Notes: generated from the sequence alone by a model not told the origin. Counted from the first letter of the stretch, positions 1 through 8,269 are shown. The stretch is DNA of 64,000 bases from Noviherbaspirillum sp. Root189 (GCF_001428545.1 NZ_LMHZ01000012.1:186546-250545), one strand, 5' to 3'. A program made the numbers and translations.

Positions 1-819
1 TACAACGCCCGCGCGTCCATCCCTGACCACCCTTATATCTTCACCCGCTGGTTGAAGGAATCGATGCAGGTCAGGCGCAGCCAGCCGGCACTGTTTGACA
101 TTACCTATGGCGACGCCAGTGGCGAAAGACTGGACTTCTTTCCGGCCAGCCGCGGGGATGCCCCCTTGCTGGTATTTATTCACGGCGGATGGTGGCGCTC
201 GCTCGACAAGGCTGACTTTTCCTTTCTCGCCCCAGCCTACGCGCGCGCCGGCTTCAATGTCGCGCTGACCAACTACACCTTGGCGCCGCACGCCTCGATC
301 GCGGAAATCGTGCAGCAGCAATTGCGTGCCCTCGCCTGGCTTTACCGCAATGCCGACAAGTATGACTTCAACCGGGACCGTATTGTCGTCGCCGGTCATT
401 CCGCGGGTGCACATCTGGCCGCGATGATGATGGCCGCACACTGGGATATTTATGGAAGTGACTTGCCAGCCAACCTGATCAAGGGCGGCATCCTGATGTC
501 GGGATTGTACGATCTGGATCCGGTGCGCTATGCGGACTTCGTCAATGTGGACCTCAAGCTGACCGAAGAGGATGTTCCCGTGCTTTCACCAGCTCTCATG
601 CCACAGCCCAATCCGGCGCCATTTATTACTGCCTATGGGGCGCTGGAATCGGACGAGTTCCGGCGTCAGACCGAGCTGATCGCCAATGCATGGAAGCCGA
701 ATCATCGCGCCGATGTGCCGCTGCCCGGGCTCAACCACCTTACTATCTGCGATGCCTTTGCCGATACGGACCATCCTTTATATAAAGCCACGCTTGAACT
801 CTTGACAGAGATTCAATAG
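1..819 (+). CDS. alpha/beta hydrolase (esterase / kynurenine formamidase-like), 5' end outside window
   Basis: A serine hydrolase of the alpha/beta-hydrolase fold, related to esterases and kynurenine formamidase-like enzymes. The frame is open from base 1, and the residues before the first internal start (YNARASIPDHP) look like genuine family N-terminus, so the true start lies to the left of the window. The oxyanion-hole motif HGGWW follows a beta strand, and the nucleophile elbow is GHSAG. A late His in GLNHLT is a plausible catalytic His. The substrate cannot be told from sequence. It ends 324 bases before cheZ and shows no link to it. Confidence 0.85.
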   Translation, partial: YNARASIPDHPYIFTRWLKESMQVRRSQPALFDITYGDASGERLDFFPASRGDAPLLVFIHGGWWRSLDKADFSFLAPAYARAGFNVALTNYTLAPHASIAEIVQQQLRALAWLYRNADKYDFNRDRIVVAGHSAGAHLAAMMMAAHWDIYGSDLPANLIKGGILMSGLYDLDPVRYADFVNVDLKLTEEDVPVLSPALMPQPNPAPFITAYGALESDEFRRQTELIANAWKPNHRADVPLPGLNHLTICDAFADTDHPLYKATLELLTEIQ

Positions 820-1143
820 ACGATAAGGCAACTTGGCGCTCGTCGGGTTTGCCTGACGAATACGCATCGTAACAATCGCAACAGTTTAGGGTGAGTTTAA
901 GGTTCATCCGGGTTGCCGCAGCATGTTCGTGTTGCGCAGAAGAAATTCGTAGTCGATAATCGTAGTCAATCAGCATGGGAAGTACGCGCGGGCGCCCGTA
1001 TCTGCGCGCTTCCCGGCTGAAGCGTCTTTACCAGGGCGTGCGGCGAATACACGATGGATGTCGGAACAACGATTCCGACATGGCGACCGGTGTTCGACCG
1101 CCGCCGATGATCAGGCTGACTACGAACAAAGGGATGTACCGAT
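820..1143. other. intergenic region upstream of cheZ
   Basis: No credible gene is seen. A short open frame at 975–1163 overlaps the cheZ start and has no recognisable family. The main feature is the inverted repeat at 1058–1081. The cheZ ribosome binding site (AAAGGGA) is at the right end. The cheZA promoter presumably lies here, but no clean -35/-10 pair was picked out. Confidence 0.5.
1058..1081. repeat. 9-bp perfect inverted repeat upstream of cheZ
   Basis: ATGTCGGAA, a 6-base spacer, then TTCCGACAT. It lies 63 bases before the cheZ start codon and has no T-run, so it looks more like an operator or a leader hairpin than a terminator. Function is inferred only from position. Confidence 0.5.
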
Positions 1144-1929
1144 ATGACCGACGCTGCAGATGACCTTGAAGCACTGTTTGACGAAGTAGCCGCGCAACGC
1201 GTAGAAACAGCTGCTCCACCGGCGCCCGCACCTGAATCCGAAATTGTCAGCGAAAGCAGCGAACACGTCACGGAACTGGTTGTTGGCGAGACCGCCACCC
1301 AGGAGCACGACGAAGACCAGTCCGACAAGCCGATGTACGAACGCCTTGGCGGCATCGTGCGCATGCTGCACGATTCGCTCCGTCAGCTCGGCTACGACCG
1401 CTCGTTGTCCGATGTGGCCAGCCAGATTACCGATGCCCAGGGCCGTCTCGAGCACGTCGCTTCGCTGACTGAACAAGCTGCCAACAAGGTGCTTAACACG
1501 GTCGATACCTGCATTCCGGAACAGGAAGCCTTGTCCAAAAAAGCCAGGGACATTGAGGCCCGCTGGGCCATGCTGTTCGACGGCAAGCTGAGCATCGATG
1601 AATTCAAGGCGCTGGCCGGCGATTCCCGTCAGTTTGCCAGCGTTGTCATGGAAGCCACGGAAACCGAAAAGGCTCGTCTGCTGGACATCATGATGGCCCA
1701 GGATTTCCAGGACATCACCGGTCAGCTGATCAAGAAAATCGTCCATATCACCAGCACCGCGGAACGCGAACTGGCGCAGGTGTTGCGCGACAATGCGCCG
1801 CCCGAAGTGAAAGCCGCTATTGCCGCCGCCGAAAGTAAACCGGTCGATCTGATGCAAGGCCCGGCCGCTCCCGGCGTCGCCATGGCACAGGATGATGTGG
1901 ATAGCTTGCTTGCTGATCTGGGGTTCTAA
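1144..1929 (+). CDS. cheZ: chemotaxis protein phosphatase CheZ
   Basis: Dephosphorylates CheY-P to end the chemotaxis signal at the flagellar motor. At 261 residues it is slightly longer than E. coli CheZ, because of an acidic, Ala/Pro-rich N-terminus (about residues 20–60). The long helical hairpin follows. The catalytic stretch AQDFQDITGQLIKK contains D190 and Q194, equivalent to the family's active Asp and Gln. The C-terminus AQDDVDSLLADLGF is the typical CheY-binding tail after a flexible linker. The ATG has a good AAAGGGA site upstream. It overlaps cheA (TAATG), so the two are translationally coupled. No cheY lies beside it in this window. Confidence 0.93.
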   Translation: MTDAADDLEALFDEVAAQRVETAAPPAPAPESEIVSESSEHVTELVVGETATQEHDEDQSDKPMYERLGGIVRMLHDSLRQLGYDRSLSDVASQITDAQGRLEHVASLTEQAANKVLNTVDTCIPEQEALSKKARDIEARWAMLFDGKLSIDEFKALAGDSRQFASVVMEATETEKARLLDIMMAQDFQDITGQLIKKIVHITSTAERELAQVLRDNAPPEVKAAIAAAESKPVDLMQGPAAPGVAMAQDDVDSLLADLGF

Positions 1930-3764
1930 TGGATGACATGCTCAAGGAATTCGTTGTCGAGGCGCTAGACCTGGCAACGAACGTCGAGGAGCACCTGCTC
2001 TCTCTGGAGCGGCGCCCCGACGACACCGACACCCTGAATGCGCTGTTCCGCTCCTTCCATACGATCAAGGGCGGCGCGGGCTTCATGAACCTGCCGGCCA
2101 TTGTGTCGGCCTGCCACCTGACGGAAAACCTGTTCGATGGCTTGCGTACCGGCCAGGTACCGGTGACGCCGACCGCCATCGAGGCTGGCCTGCAAGCCAG
2201 CGGTTTTGTCGGCGACCAGCTCAAGCAACTGGCCAACGGTGCATCGCCCGACTCGTTGCCGGCAATGCCTGCTGCCCTGGAAGACATCCTGACGCAGGCG
2301 ATTGAAGGCAAGAATGAAGCTCCGGCGGCTGCCGCATCAGTCGCGGTCGCCACGGAGGCTGCGGCCGAGGCCGGGGCTGCCATCGCGATCGCTAGCGGAT
2401 CAGCCATGTCTGAGGACGGGCTGGACTGGGAAGCGCTCTATCGCGCGGTCGTGCCTGCCGGCACCCTCCCCGATACCGCCACGGCCGCCGTACTCGCTGC
2501 GAGTGCGCCGACCAATGTCACGCCTTTGGCCAAGCCCGCGCCTGACGAGCAAAGCCGCCCGATCACTGCGCAGGTCAAGGAAGACAGCATCCGGATCGAT
2601 GCGATCAAGCTGGATGCCCTGCTCGAAGTCGCAGGCGAATCAGTGCAGGCCGCCAATCAGGCTAGCGTGTTGCTCGAAAAACTTTCTCAGTTCAAGTTTG
2701 AAGGCCAGGCTGCCGCGCTGATGGCAACGCTGCAGGAAACGCTCAGCCGCGCGTCACGCTATTCGACCGAACTGCAACGCGCAACCCTGTCGACCCGCAT
2801 GCAACCGGTCGGACGTTTGTTCCAGAAATTTCCGCGTCTGGTGCGCGAACTGGCCAAGGACCTTGGCAAGGATGTCGACCTGATCATCGAAGGTGCGGAG
2901 ACGGAAGTCGATCGCGTGGTCGTCGACAGCCTGTACGACCCGCTGGTCCACATGCTGCGCAATGCGCTCGACCATGGCATCGAAACTGCAGACGAACGCG
3001 CCGCCACACCGAAACCCGCCAAGGCGACGATCCTGCTGAAAGCATGGCAGGAAGGCAGCAGCGTCATGATCGAGATTTCAGACGACGGCAAAGGCATGGA
3101 CCCGGTCAAGCTGCGCACCAAGGCGCTCGCCAAAGGCTTGATCGGCGAGAACGCCGCACAGACCACCGAAGAATCGCTGCAACTGATTTTCCTGCCCGGC
3201 TTCTCGACCAAGGAAGTCGCCTCCAGCGTATCGGGTCGCGGCGTCGGCATGGACGTTGTGAAGACCGCCGTGGAAAAGCATCGCGGTGCAATCCGCATCG
3301 ATTCCACGCTGGGCGAAGGTACGCGCTTCACGATCCGCCTGCCGATCGAACTGTCCATCGTTCCGACCATGCTGGTACGTACCGCCGGCGCTGCCCTGGC
3401 GATGCCAATGGCCGTCGTGCAGCGTGTGGTTGAATTGCCGGAAGAGTTTTCCGAAGTCGGTGGCGCACCGGTCCTGCGCGACCAGGGCCGCCCGCTCGCG
3501 GTACGTTCGCTGGCCGGCATCCTTGGTTACGAAGAGTGCAAGGAAAAGGTCGGCATCGTGATCGCGGCGCCCCAGCCTTACATCCTGGCGGTGGAAGCCG
3601 TGGACGGTACGGCGGACCTCGTGATCAAACCACTAACCGCCCTCGCCGTTCCGGGTGTCAACGGTACTGCCCGCTCGGCTGAAGGCGAACTGGTGCTCGT
3701 TATCAGCCTTGCCTTCCTGCTCGACGGATGCAAGATCACCAACCCGGCCCGACTCGCAGCCTGA
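1929..3764 (+). CDS. cheA: chemotaxis histidine kinase CheA
   Basis: Autophosphorylating kinase of a chemotaxis array. Domains in order: HPt (about 1–105) with the phosphorylated His in FRSFHTIKGGAG (H44); an Ala/Pro-rich linker (110–215); the dimerisation helices (about 215–290); HATPase with N-box HMLRNALDHG (341–350), DDGKGMD (385–391) and GRGVGMDVV (436–444); and a C-terminal CheW-like domain (about 473–605). At 611 residues it is shorter than E. coli CheA (654), and I see no obvious P2 CheY/CheB-binding domain, only low-complexity linker. It overlaps the cheZ stop and is followed by a strong terminator, making a two-gene cheZA unit separate from any main che operon. Confidence 0.92.
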   Translation: MDDMLKEFVVEALDLATNVEEHLLSLERRPDDTDTLNALFRSFHTIKGGAGFMNLPAIVSACHLTENLFDGLRTGQVPVTPTAIEAGLQASGFVGDQLKQLANGASPDSLPAMPAALEDILTQAIEGKNEAPAAAASVAVATEAAAEAGAAIAIASGSAMSEDGLDWEALYRAVVPAGTLPDTATAAVLAASAPTNVTPLAKPAPDEQSRPITAQVKEDSIRIDAIKLDALLEVAGESVQAANQASVLLEKLSQFKFEGQAAALMATLQETLSRASRYSTELQRATLSTRMQPVGRLFQKFPRLVRELAKDLGKDVDLIIEGAETEVDRVVVDSLYDPLVHMLRNALDHGIETADERAATPKPAKATILLKAWQEGSSVMIEISDDGKGMDPVKLRTKALAKGLIGENAAQTTEESLQLIFLPGFSTKEVASSVSGRGVGMDVVKTAVEKHRGAIRIDSTLGEGTRFTIRLPIELSIVPTMLVRTAGAALAMPMAVVQRVVELPEEFSEVGGAPVLRDQGRPLAVRSLAGILGYEECKEKVGIVIAAPQPYILAVEAVDGTADLVIKPLTALAVPGVNGTARSAEGELVLVISLAFLLDGCKITNPARLAA

Positions 3765-3783
3765 TCAAGGCGGCATAAAACAA

Positions 3784-3816
3784 AGCCCGGAAACGCCAAG
3801 CGTTCCGGGCTTTTTT
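3784..3816 (+). terminator. rho-independent terminator after cheA
   Basis: Stem AGCCCGGAA / TTCCGGGCT with a 10-base loop, followed by six T. It lies 20 bases after the cheA stop. Confidence 0.9.
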
Positions 3817-3892
3817 CTTGTCGAGTGCTTGAGTACCCGTGTCAGCGCTCCGCCGGCATGCGATGCAATACACGGGTGTTGAATACAAAGAT

Positions 3893-4573
3893 TTATTTGG
3901 CTGAACGCCCGCCCGCAAAAGCAGTAAATATCCCTAACCCGATAAAGGTACTCGCAGTCACATATCGCCCAATTGCACCAGCGCCGCGCATGCGGTTCAG
4001 CATTGGTGCCACGGCGCTCGCGACGGACACATAAACACAATCCGTTGTCGCGGCGATGAGCACGAAGACCGCGCCGAGAGAAATACTTTGCAACACCGCC
4101 GGTGCGGCAGGATCCATGAACTGTGGCAGGAAAGCCGCAAAGAAAATCGTCGTCTTCGGGTTGAGTAATGCAACCAGGAAGCCATCGCGGAAAATACGCC
4201 TGATGTTTGTGGTATCGAACTTTTCTTCCTGCCCGATAGCTTGTGCAGCATCCTCAGCGGCTGCAACAGGTGTAACAGGTGCGCGCAGCGTCTTTATGCC
4301 TAGATAGATCAGGTAGGCCGCGCCGGTATATTTGACGACAGTAAAGGCAATCGACGAAACGGCAAACAATGCAGCAAGTCCGATTGCCGCACCGATCGCG
4401 TTACCAAGATTTCCCAAGGCCACACCGGCGACTGATGCCACGCCAGCGCGACGACCCTGCGCCAGCGTACGTGTTACGACATAGATCACACCAGGTCCGG
4501 GCGTAACCGCCAGCGCCAGACTGGCCAGGAAGAACGCAGCCATCAATGGCCAGGCGGGAAACAGGCTGTGCAT
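3893..4573 (-). CDS. LysE/RhtB-family amino-acid exporter
   Basis: Inner-membrane exporter of the LysE/RhtB family, which extrudes amino acids or related metabolites. At 226 residues it is slightly longer than usual for the family (about 205–210). The N-terminal helix carries the family signature VTPGPGVIYV. Further hydrophobic segments fit six membrane helices, with a polar cytoplasmic stretch near residues 95–125. The conserved NPKTTIFFAAFLPQF element is present in the second half. The start ATG at 4573 is preceded by AAGGAGAG. The substrate cannot be predicted. It is transcribed alone, away from the manganese exporter gene. Confidence 0.88.
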   Translation of the reverse strand: MHSLFPAWPLMAAFFLASLALAVTPGPGVIYVVTRTLAQGRRAGVASVAGVALGNLGNAIGAAIGLAALFAVSSIAFTVVKYTGAAYLIYLGIKTLRAPVTPVAAAEDAAQAIGQEEKFDTTNIRRIFRDGFLVALLNPKTTIFFAAFLPQFMDPAAPAVLQSISLGAVFVLIAATTDCVYVSVASAVAPMLNRMRGAGAIGRYVTASTFIGLGIFTAFAGGRSAK

Positions 4574-4642
4574 CAGACTCTCCTTGACGATACGTGTGGA
4601 CCGCTCAGTATAAACTGGGAGGCGATCGGTCAGGCAAAGGCA

Positions 4643-4793
4643 TCAAGTCCATCTTGGCTCGTCCGGCGTAACGGCACCCGGTGAAAAACTGGACGCCGGT
4701 TTGGACTGGAAAAAGCCAAAGCCTTTTGCCAGTTCACCGGGAATCAGGTTACGCAGCGAAACGTCGTTGACCAGCATCAGCAGCCTGGGAATT
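4643..4793 (-). pseudogene. remnant of a fumarylacetoacetate hydrolase (FAH) family gene
   Basis: Translating the minus strand immediately downstream of the GDT1-family gene gives about 40 residues with the FAH-family core: MLVNDVSLRNLIP, then ELAKGFGFFQSKPASSF, then AVTPDE. Similarity then stops and an in-frame stop follows at 4643–4645. There is no start codon and no substrate-binding N-terminal half, so this is a decayed fragment, not a gene. It begins within 3 bases of the GDT1 stop codon, suggesting a deletion brought the pieces together. The call rests on recognising the family motif by eye. Confidence 0.75.
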
Positions 4794-4795
4794 GC

Positions 4796-5365
4796 TTACA
4801 GAAGGTTGCCGACGTTCAGGAGAGTCAGTACGCCGAGGATTGCGAAAATTGCCGCAGCGATGCCATGCACGAGCTTGAGCGACACGACGTGCATGATCCG
4901 GCTGCCGATGAATACGGCCGGCACATTGGCGAGCATCATGCCCAGGGTTGTCCCGGCTACTACAGGGATAAAAGCAGCATATTTTGCTGCCAGTGCGATG
5001 GTCGCCACCTGTGTCTTGTCCCCCATTTCAGCGAGGAAGAACGCTACCGCTGTCGCACCAAAGATGCCGAAGCGCGCGGGCTTGGCATCAACGTCGTCGA
5101 GCTTGTCGGGGATCATGGTCCAGGCGGCCATTGCGAGAAAAGACAAACCAAGTATCCAGCGCAGGACGTCCTTGCCGACGAGTGAAGTCAGCCAGCTGCC
5201 AAGCGCGCCCGCAAAGGCGTGATTGAGCAAGGTTGCTACGAGGATGCCAAGGATGATAGGGACCGGACGCCGGAATCTGGCTGCAAGCAGCAGGGAAAGA
5301 AGTTGCGTCTTGTCGCCCATCTCTGCGAGGGCAACGATTCCGGTCGAAATGAAGAATGCTTCCAT
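4796..5365 (-). CDS. GDT1/UPF0016 (TMEM165-type) cation exporter, probable Mn2+ exporter
   Basis: Inner-membrane transporter of the UPF0016 family, which includes the bacterial Mn2+ exporter MneA and eukaryotic GDT1/TMEM165. The 189-residue protein has the expected two homologous halves of three helices, each opening with the signature EMGDKTQ (residues 15–21 and again near 114). It sits behind a yybP-ykoY Mn2+ riboswitch, which strongly supports manganese export as its role. The start ATG has GGAG five bases upstream, directly after the expression-platform hairpin. Confidence 0.92.
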   Translation of the reverse strand: MEAFFISTGIVALAEMGDKTQLLSLLLAARFRRPVPIILGILVATLLNHAFAGALGSWLTSLVGKDVLRWILGLSFLAMAAWTMIPDKLDDVDAKPARFGIFGATAVAFFLAEMGDKTQVATIALAAKYAAFIPVVAGTTLGMMLANVPAVFIGSRIMHVVSLKLVHGIAAAIFAILGVLTLLNVGNLL

Positions 5366-5370
5366 AAGTG

Positions 5371-5430
5371 CTCCAGGGCCGGACAGATACCAATGACCAT
5401 GCGCCTTCCGGCCCTAAGCTGAGGCGGCAT
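5371..5430 (-). promoter_or_regulatory. expression platform of the Mn2+ riboswitch
   Basis: Between the aptamer and the ATG the minus-strand RNA can form AGGGCCGGA / TCCGGCCCT (plus positions 5407–5415 and 5375–5383), ending exactly at the GGAG Shine-Dalgarno (5371–5374). Inside that loop is CATGGTC (5395–5401), complementary to GACCATG (5428–5434), which contains the 3' strand of aptamer helix P1. The two pairings interleave, so they should exclude each other. No T-run follows, so control is probably translational. Confidence 0.65.
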
Positions 5431-5548
5431 GGTCAAAGGTCTCGCCAAACCTGGATCGCTTGCGCCATAACCTGCTGTCGATGACGCAGGTTAAGTCTGT
5501 TGACGCAAGCCCCTCTCGCTTTCGGAGGGCGGCTACTCCCCAATGACG
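5431..5548 (-). promoter_or_regulatory. yybP-ykoY (Mn2+) riboswitch aptamer
   Basis: The minus strand carries the conserved aptamer parts in order: GGGGAGTAGCC (5531–5541), GTCAACAGACTT (near 5493–5504) and GGCGAGACCTTTGACC (5431–5446). Supporting helices include P1 (GTCA/TGAC), CTTGCG/CGCAAG and AACCTG/CAGGTT. This motif class binds Mn2+ and controls manganese exporters, matching the downstream gene. The aptamer starts about 27 bases after the HAD-phosphatase stop codon, so its promoter must lie inside that gene or transcription must come from the cysB unit. Confidence 0.9.
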
Positions 5549-5574
5549 GGGGCGATTTTAACCCAAATAAAGGG

Positions 5575-6423
5575 TTACTGGGCAGAAATGTTTTTGTGTT
5601 CCGGGATGCCATGCGCGGCCAGCACAGCGCGTGCAGCTTCTACAAAGCCTGCGCCACAGGCTTGTTGCGTGACGTAAGCGGGAGCGACATCCAGCCAGGC
5701 AAGGTGCTTGCTGATATTGGCGACTCCCACGGTATAGGGGTAATGCGCAAACATCGCCGCATCGTTGCCTGAATCGCCAATAAAAAGGCAGCGTTTACAC
5801 GCATCCGCATCAATAATTCCGAAGACGCTTTCAAGCACATGCGCGCTGGCAATCTGCTTGGAAAAGTGTGCCAGGGACGCGTGCGCATGGATACTGCTGA
5901 CGGTGGCATAAAAGCCGTGCGAGGTGATGAACTGCACGATGGCGGCTATGTCATCCGTTGTCCTGGGCTGGACGTTTTCACCGATATCAAACGCCAGATC
6001 TCCCACACGCTGCGGCGCATCGTCGGCGACCGGCAAGTCGGGGAAGCGCCGCTGCAGCACCGGTACAAATTCTTCCAGCGCCGCGCGGTGCTGTTTTCGC
6101 GTAGAGACATCTGCATAGAACCACGATTGCAGCCGCCCCTGCGCGTCATCCCAGAACGCGCTGGCGCCATTTTCGGCAATCACGGCGTCAAACCGGCATA
6201 GTTTCAACAGGGGCATGGCCCAATAGGTCGGACGTCCCGTCACGGCAATCACGCGTATGCCAATGCTGCGAAAGTCATTAATGGCGGCCAACACCTCCGG
6301 CAGGAGCGCTCCATCCGTCGTCAGCGTATCGTCGATATCTGTAAGCACGAAGTCGATCTGGCGGCGCTGGTCGATCGGCCACGTGGCCAGTGCCTGCATT
6401 TGCCTTCCCGGGACCGGCTTCAT
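5575..6423 (-). CDS. HAD-superfamily (Cof/SPP-like, class IIB) phosphatase
   Basis: Cytoplasmic phosphohydrolase of the haloacid dehalogenase superfamily, probably acting on a sugar phosphate or similar small molecule. The nucleophile motif is TDIDDTLTT (D29 and D31), motif II is VTGRP, and the late Mg-binding motif is GDSGND. The cap between about residues 90 and 200 fits the IIB type seen in sucrose- and mannosylglycerate-phosphate phosphatases. Length is 282 residues. Its ATG overlaps the cysB stop (ATGA), so it is co-translated with cysB. A direct role in sulfur metabolism is not evident. Confidence 0.82.
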   Translation of the reverse strand: MKPVPGRQMQALATWPIDQRRQIDFVLTDIDDTLTTDGALLPEVLAAINDFRSIGIRVIAVTGRPTYWAMPLLKLCRFDAVIAENGASAFWDDAQGRLQSWFYADVSTRKQHRAALEEFVPVLQRRFPDLPVADDAPQRVGDLAFDIGENVQPRTTDDIAAIVQFITSHGFYATVSSIHAHASLAHFSKQIASAHVLESVFGIIDADACKRCLFIGDSGNDAAMFAHYPYTVGVANISKHLAWLDVAPAYVTQQACGAGFVEAARAVLAAHGIPEHKNISAQ

Positions 6424-7361
6424 AGTTCGTAGCTATCCTTTTCGCCGCTCATGACCTGTTCGATCAGCTTACGGTTCATGGTCGGCGTCAGCAGTTCGAT
6501 AAAGCTGTATACATAGCTGCGCAAATAGGCGCCCTGCTTCAGCGCGACCCGCGACACGTTCGATCCGAACAGGTGACCGACGGAAATTGCCTGCAAACCC
6601 TTATCCCTTTCCGCATCGAAGGCCATACCGGCAATGATGCCGACCCCCATGCCTAGCTCGACGTAGGTCTTGATGACGTCGGCATCAATGGCTTCCAGGA
6701 AAATATCTGGCTTCAGTTCCCGAATCGCAAATGCATGATCAATCTTCGCGCGGCCGGTAAATGCACTGTCATAAGTGATCAGCGGATAGTGGACGATCTC
6801 TTCCAGCGTGATGACTTTTGCATCCAGCAAGGGATGTCCGTGTGGAACCACCACCACATGTTCCCATTGATAACAAGGCAAAGTAATCAAGCCGTCAATG
6901 CTGGCGATGGCTTCGGTCGCGATGGCAAGGTCGGCCTGATCCTTCAATACCATTTCCGCAATCTGCTTGGGATTGCCTTGCAGCAGCGACAGCCTGACTT
7001 TGGGAAACTTCTGCGTAAACGCCTGCACGACTTTCGGCAACGCATAGCGCGCCTGCGTATGGGTGGTGGCAATGGTAAAACTGCCGCTGTCCTGCGCCGC
7101 GAATTCCTTTCCGATGCGCTTGAGCCCCTCGATCTCCTGCATGATCAGTTCAACCGAGCGAAGCACGGCCCGCCCTGGCTCGGTCAAGCCACGGATGCGC
7201 TTACCATGCCTGGTGAAAATATCGACGCCCAGTTCTTCCTCGAGTTCGATGATGGCTTTGGAAACGCCGGGCTGGGAAGTGTAGAGCGCTTTTGCGGCTT
7301 CGGTCAGGTTGAAGTTTTGGCGGACGGCCTCGCGCACAAACCGCAGTTGATGGAGATTCAT
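6420..7361 (-). CDS. cysB: LysR-type regulator CysB
   Basis: Transcriptional activator of sulfate assimilation that responds to O- or N-acetylserine. The 313-residue protein has the N-terminal winged HTH (about 1–60, including AAKALYTSQPGVSKAI) and a periplasmic-binding-like effector domain (about 90–300) with TTHTQARYALP, typical of CysB/Cbl. It is divergent from the cys operon across 134 bases, as expected for its target. Family alternatives such as Cbl cannot be excluded on sequence, but position favours CysB. Confidence 0.92.
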   Translation of the reverse strand: MNLHQLRFVREAVRQNFNLTEAAKALYTSQPGVSKAIIELEEELGVDIFTRHGKRIRGLTEPGRAVLRSVELIMQEIEGLKRIGKEFAAQDSGSFTIATTHTQARYALPKVVQAFTQKFPKVRLSLLQGNPKQIAEMVLKDQADLAIATEAIASIDGLITLPCYQWEHVVVVPHGHPLLDAKVITLEEIVHYPLITYDSAFTGRAKIDHAFAIRELKPDIFLEAIDADVIKTYVELGMGVGIIAGMAFDAERDKGLQAISVGHLFGSNVSRVALKQGAYLRSYVYSFIELLTPTMNRKLIEQVMSGEKDSYEL

Positions 7362-7495
7362 TGTTTCCCTTATGGCAACACTACCTTATTTTTTGTTCTT
7401 GCATATGCCAAATGAGCATATAAGCAAATAAATACTAAGTAGTTTGGAATAAGGAATTAGTTTATTACGATTTACATTCCTTTGCGCGAGGTGAC
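7362..7495. promoter_or_regulatory. divergent cysB / cys-operon control region
   Basis: This 134-base AT-rich segment lies between two divergent start codons. It contains the inverted repeat ATATGC-N7-GCATAT (7403–7421), embedded in the palindrome GCATATGC, and AT-rich runs typical of CysB targets. CysB sites are degenerate, so this is a positional inference. GAGGTGAC at 7487–7494 is the ribosome binding site of the TauE-like gene. Confidence 0.55.
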
Positions 7496-8269
7496 ATGAC
7501 TGTTTCTTATGTAGTTTCCGGATTTGCGGTTGGCCTGCTGGTCGGCCTGACTGGCGTCGGTGGCGGTTCGCTGATGACGCCATTGCTTACGCTCATGTTT
7601 GGCGTTTCGCCAACCGTGGCGGTTGGGACCGACCTCGCTTTTGCGTCCGCCACGAAGACCGCCGGCACCCTTGCCCATCGTGTGCGCGGCACGGTACGGT
7701 GGGAAGTGGTCCGCCACCTTTGCTATGGCGCGCTGCCTGCCGCCCTGTTCGCCACACTGGCGCTGAAATACTTCGGCGCACTGGACAAGCAGATCGGCCA
7801 GATCATTCGTTATTCCATCGCCGGGTCGGTCCTGCTTACGGTCGCAGCACTGCTGTTCCGCAGCCGCATGCAAGCCTGGATACTTGCCCATCCCGAAAAG
7901 CAGTTGCAAGGCCGCAACCTGATGGTCGCCACAATTGTTGTGGGCGTCCTGCTCGGCACTCTGGTCACGATCTCTTCCATCGGCGCCGGAGCAGTCGGTG
8001 CGACCATTCTTGTATTACTGTATCCTCGCCTATCCCCGGCGGAGATTGCCGGTACCGATATCGCCTATGCGGTTCCGCTGACAGCCATTGCTGCTGCCGG
8101 CCACTGGTATCTCGGTTCCATCAACTGGGAACTGCTGGTCACCCTGCTGATCGGTTCGGTTCCCGGCATTACCCTCGGTTCACTGGCCGCGAAAGCGGTT
8201 CCGGAAAAAATTCTGCGCGGCCTGCTGGCTACCACGCTGACGGGTGTCGCCGCCAAAATGGTTTTTTAA
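7496..8269 (+). CDS. TauE/SafE-family sulfite/organosulfur transporter
   Basis: Polytopic inner-membrane protein (257 residues, about eight hydrophobic helices) of the TauE/SafE family, which moves sulfite, sulfoacetate or related anions. Features include the N-terminal GLTGVGGGSLMTP motif and the repeat-related ISSIGAGAVGAT in the second half. As first gene of the cys operon it probably exports excess sulfite or handles another sulfur anion; direction and substrate are inferred from position. The ATG has a strong GAGGTGA site and cysI starts 15 bases after the stop. Confidence 0.86.
   Translation: MTVSYVVSGFAVGLLVGLTGVGGGSLMTPLLTLMFGVSPTVAVGTDLAFASATKTAGTLAHRVRGTVRWEVVRHLCYGALPAALFATLALKYFGALDKQIGQIIRYSIAGSVLLTVAALLFRSRMQAWILAHPEKQLQGRNLMVATIVVGVLLGTLVTISSIGAGAVGATILVLLYPRLSPAEIAGTDIAYAVPLTAIAAAGHWYLGSINWELLVTLLIGSVPGITLGSLAAKAVPEKILRGLLATTLTGVAAKMVF

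Noticed and set aside
975-1163. 62-codon open frame before cheZ
   Set aside because: Arg-rich composition, overlaps the cheZ start, no family; likely chance.
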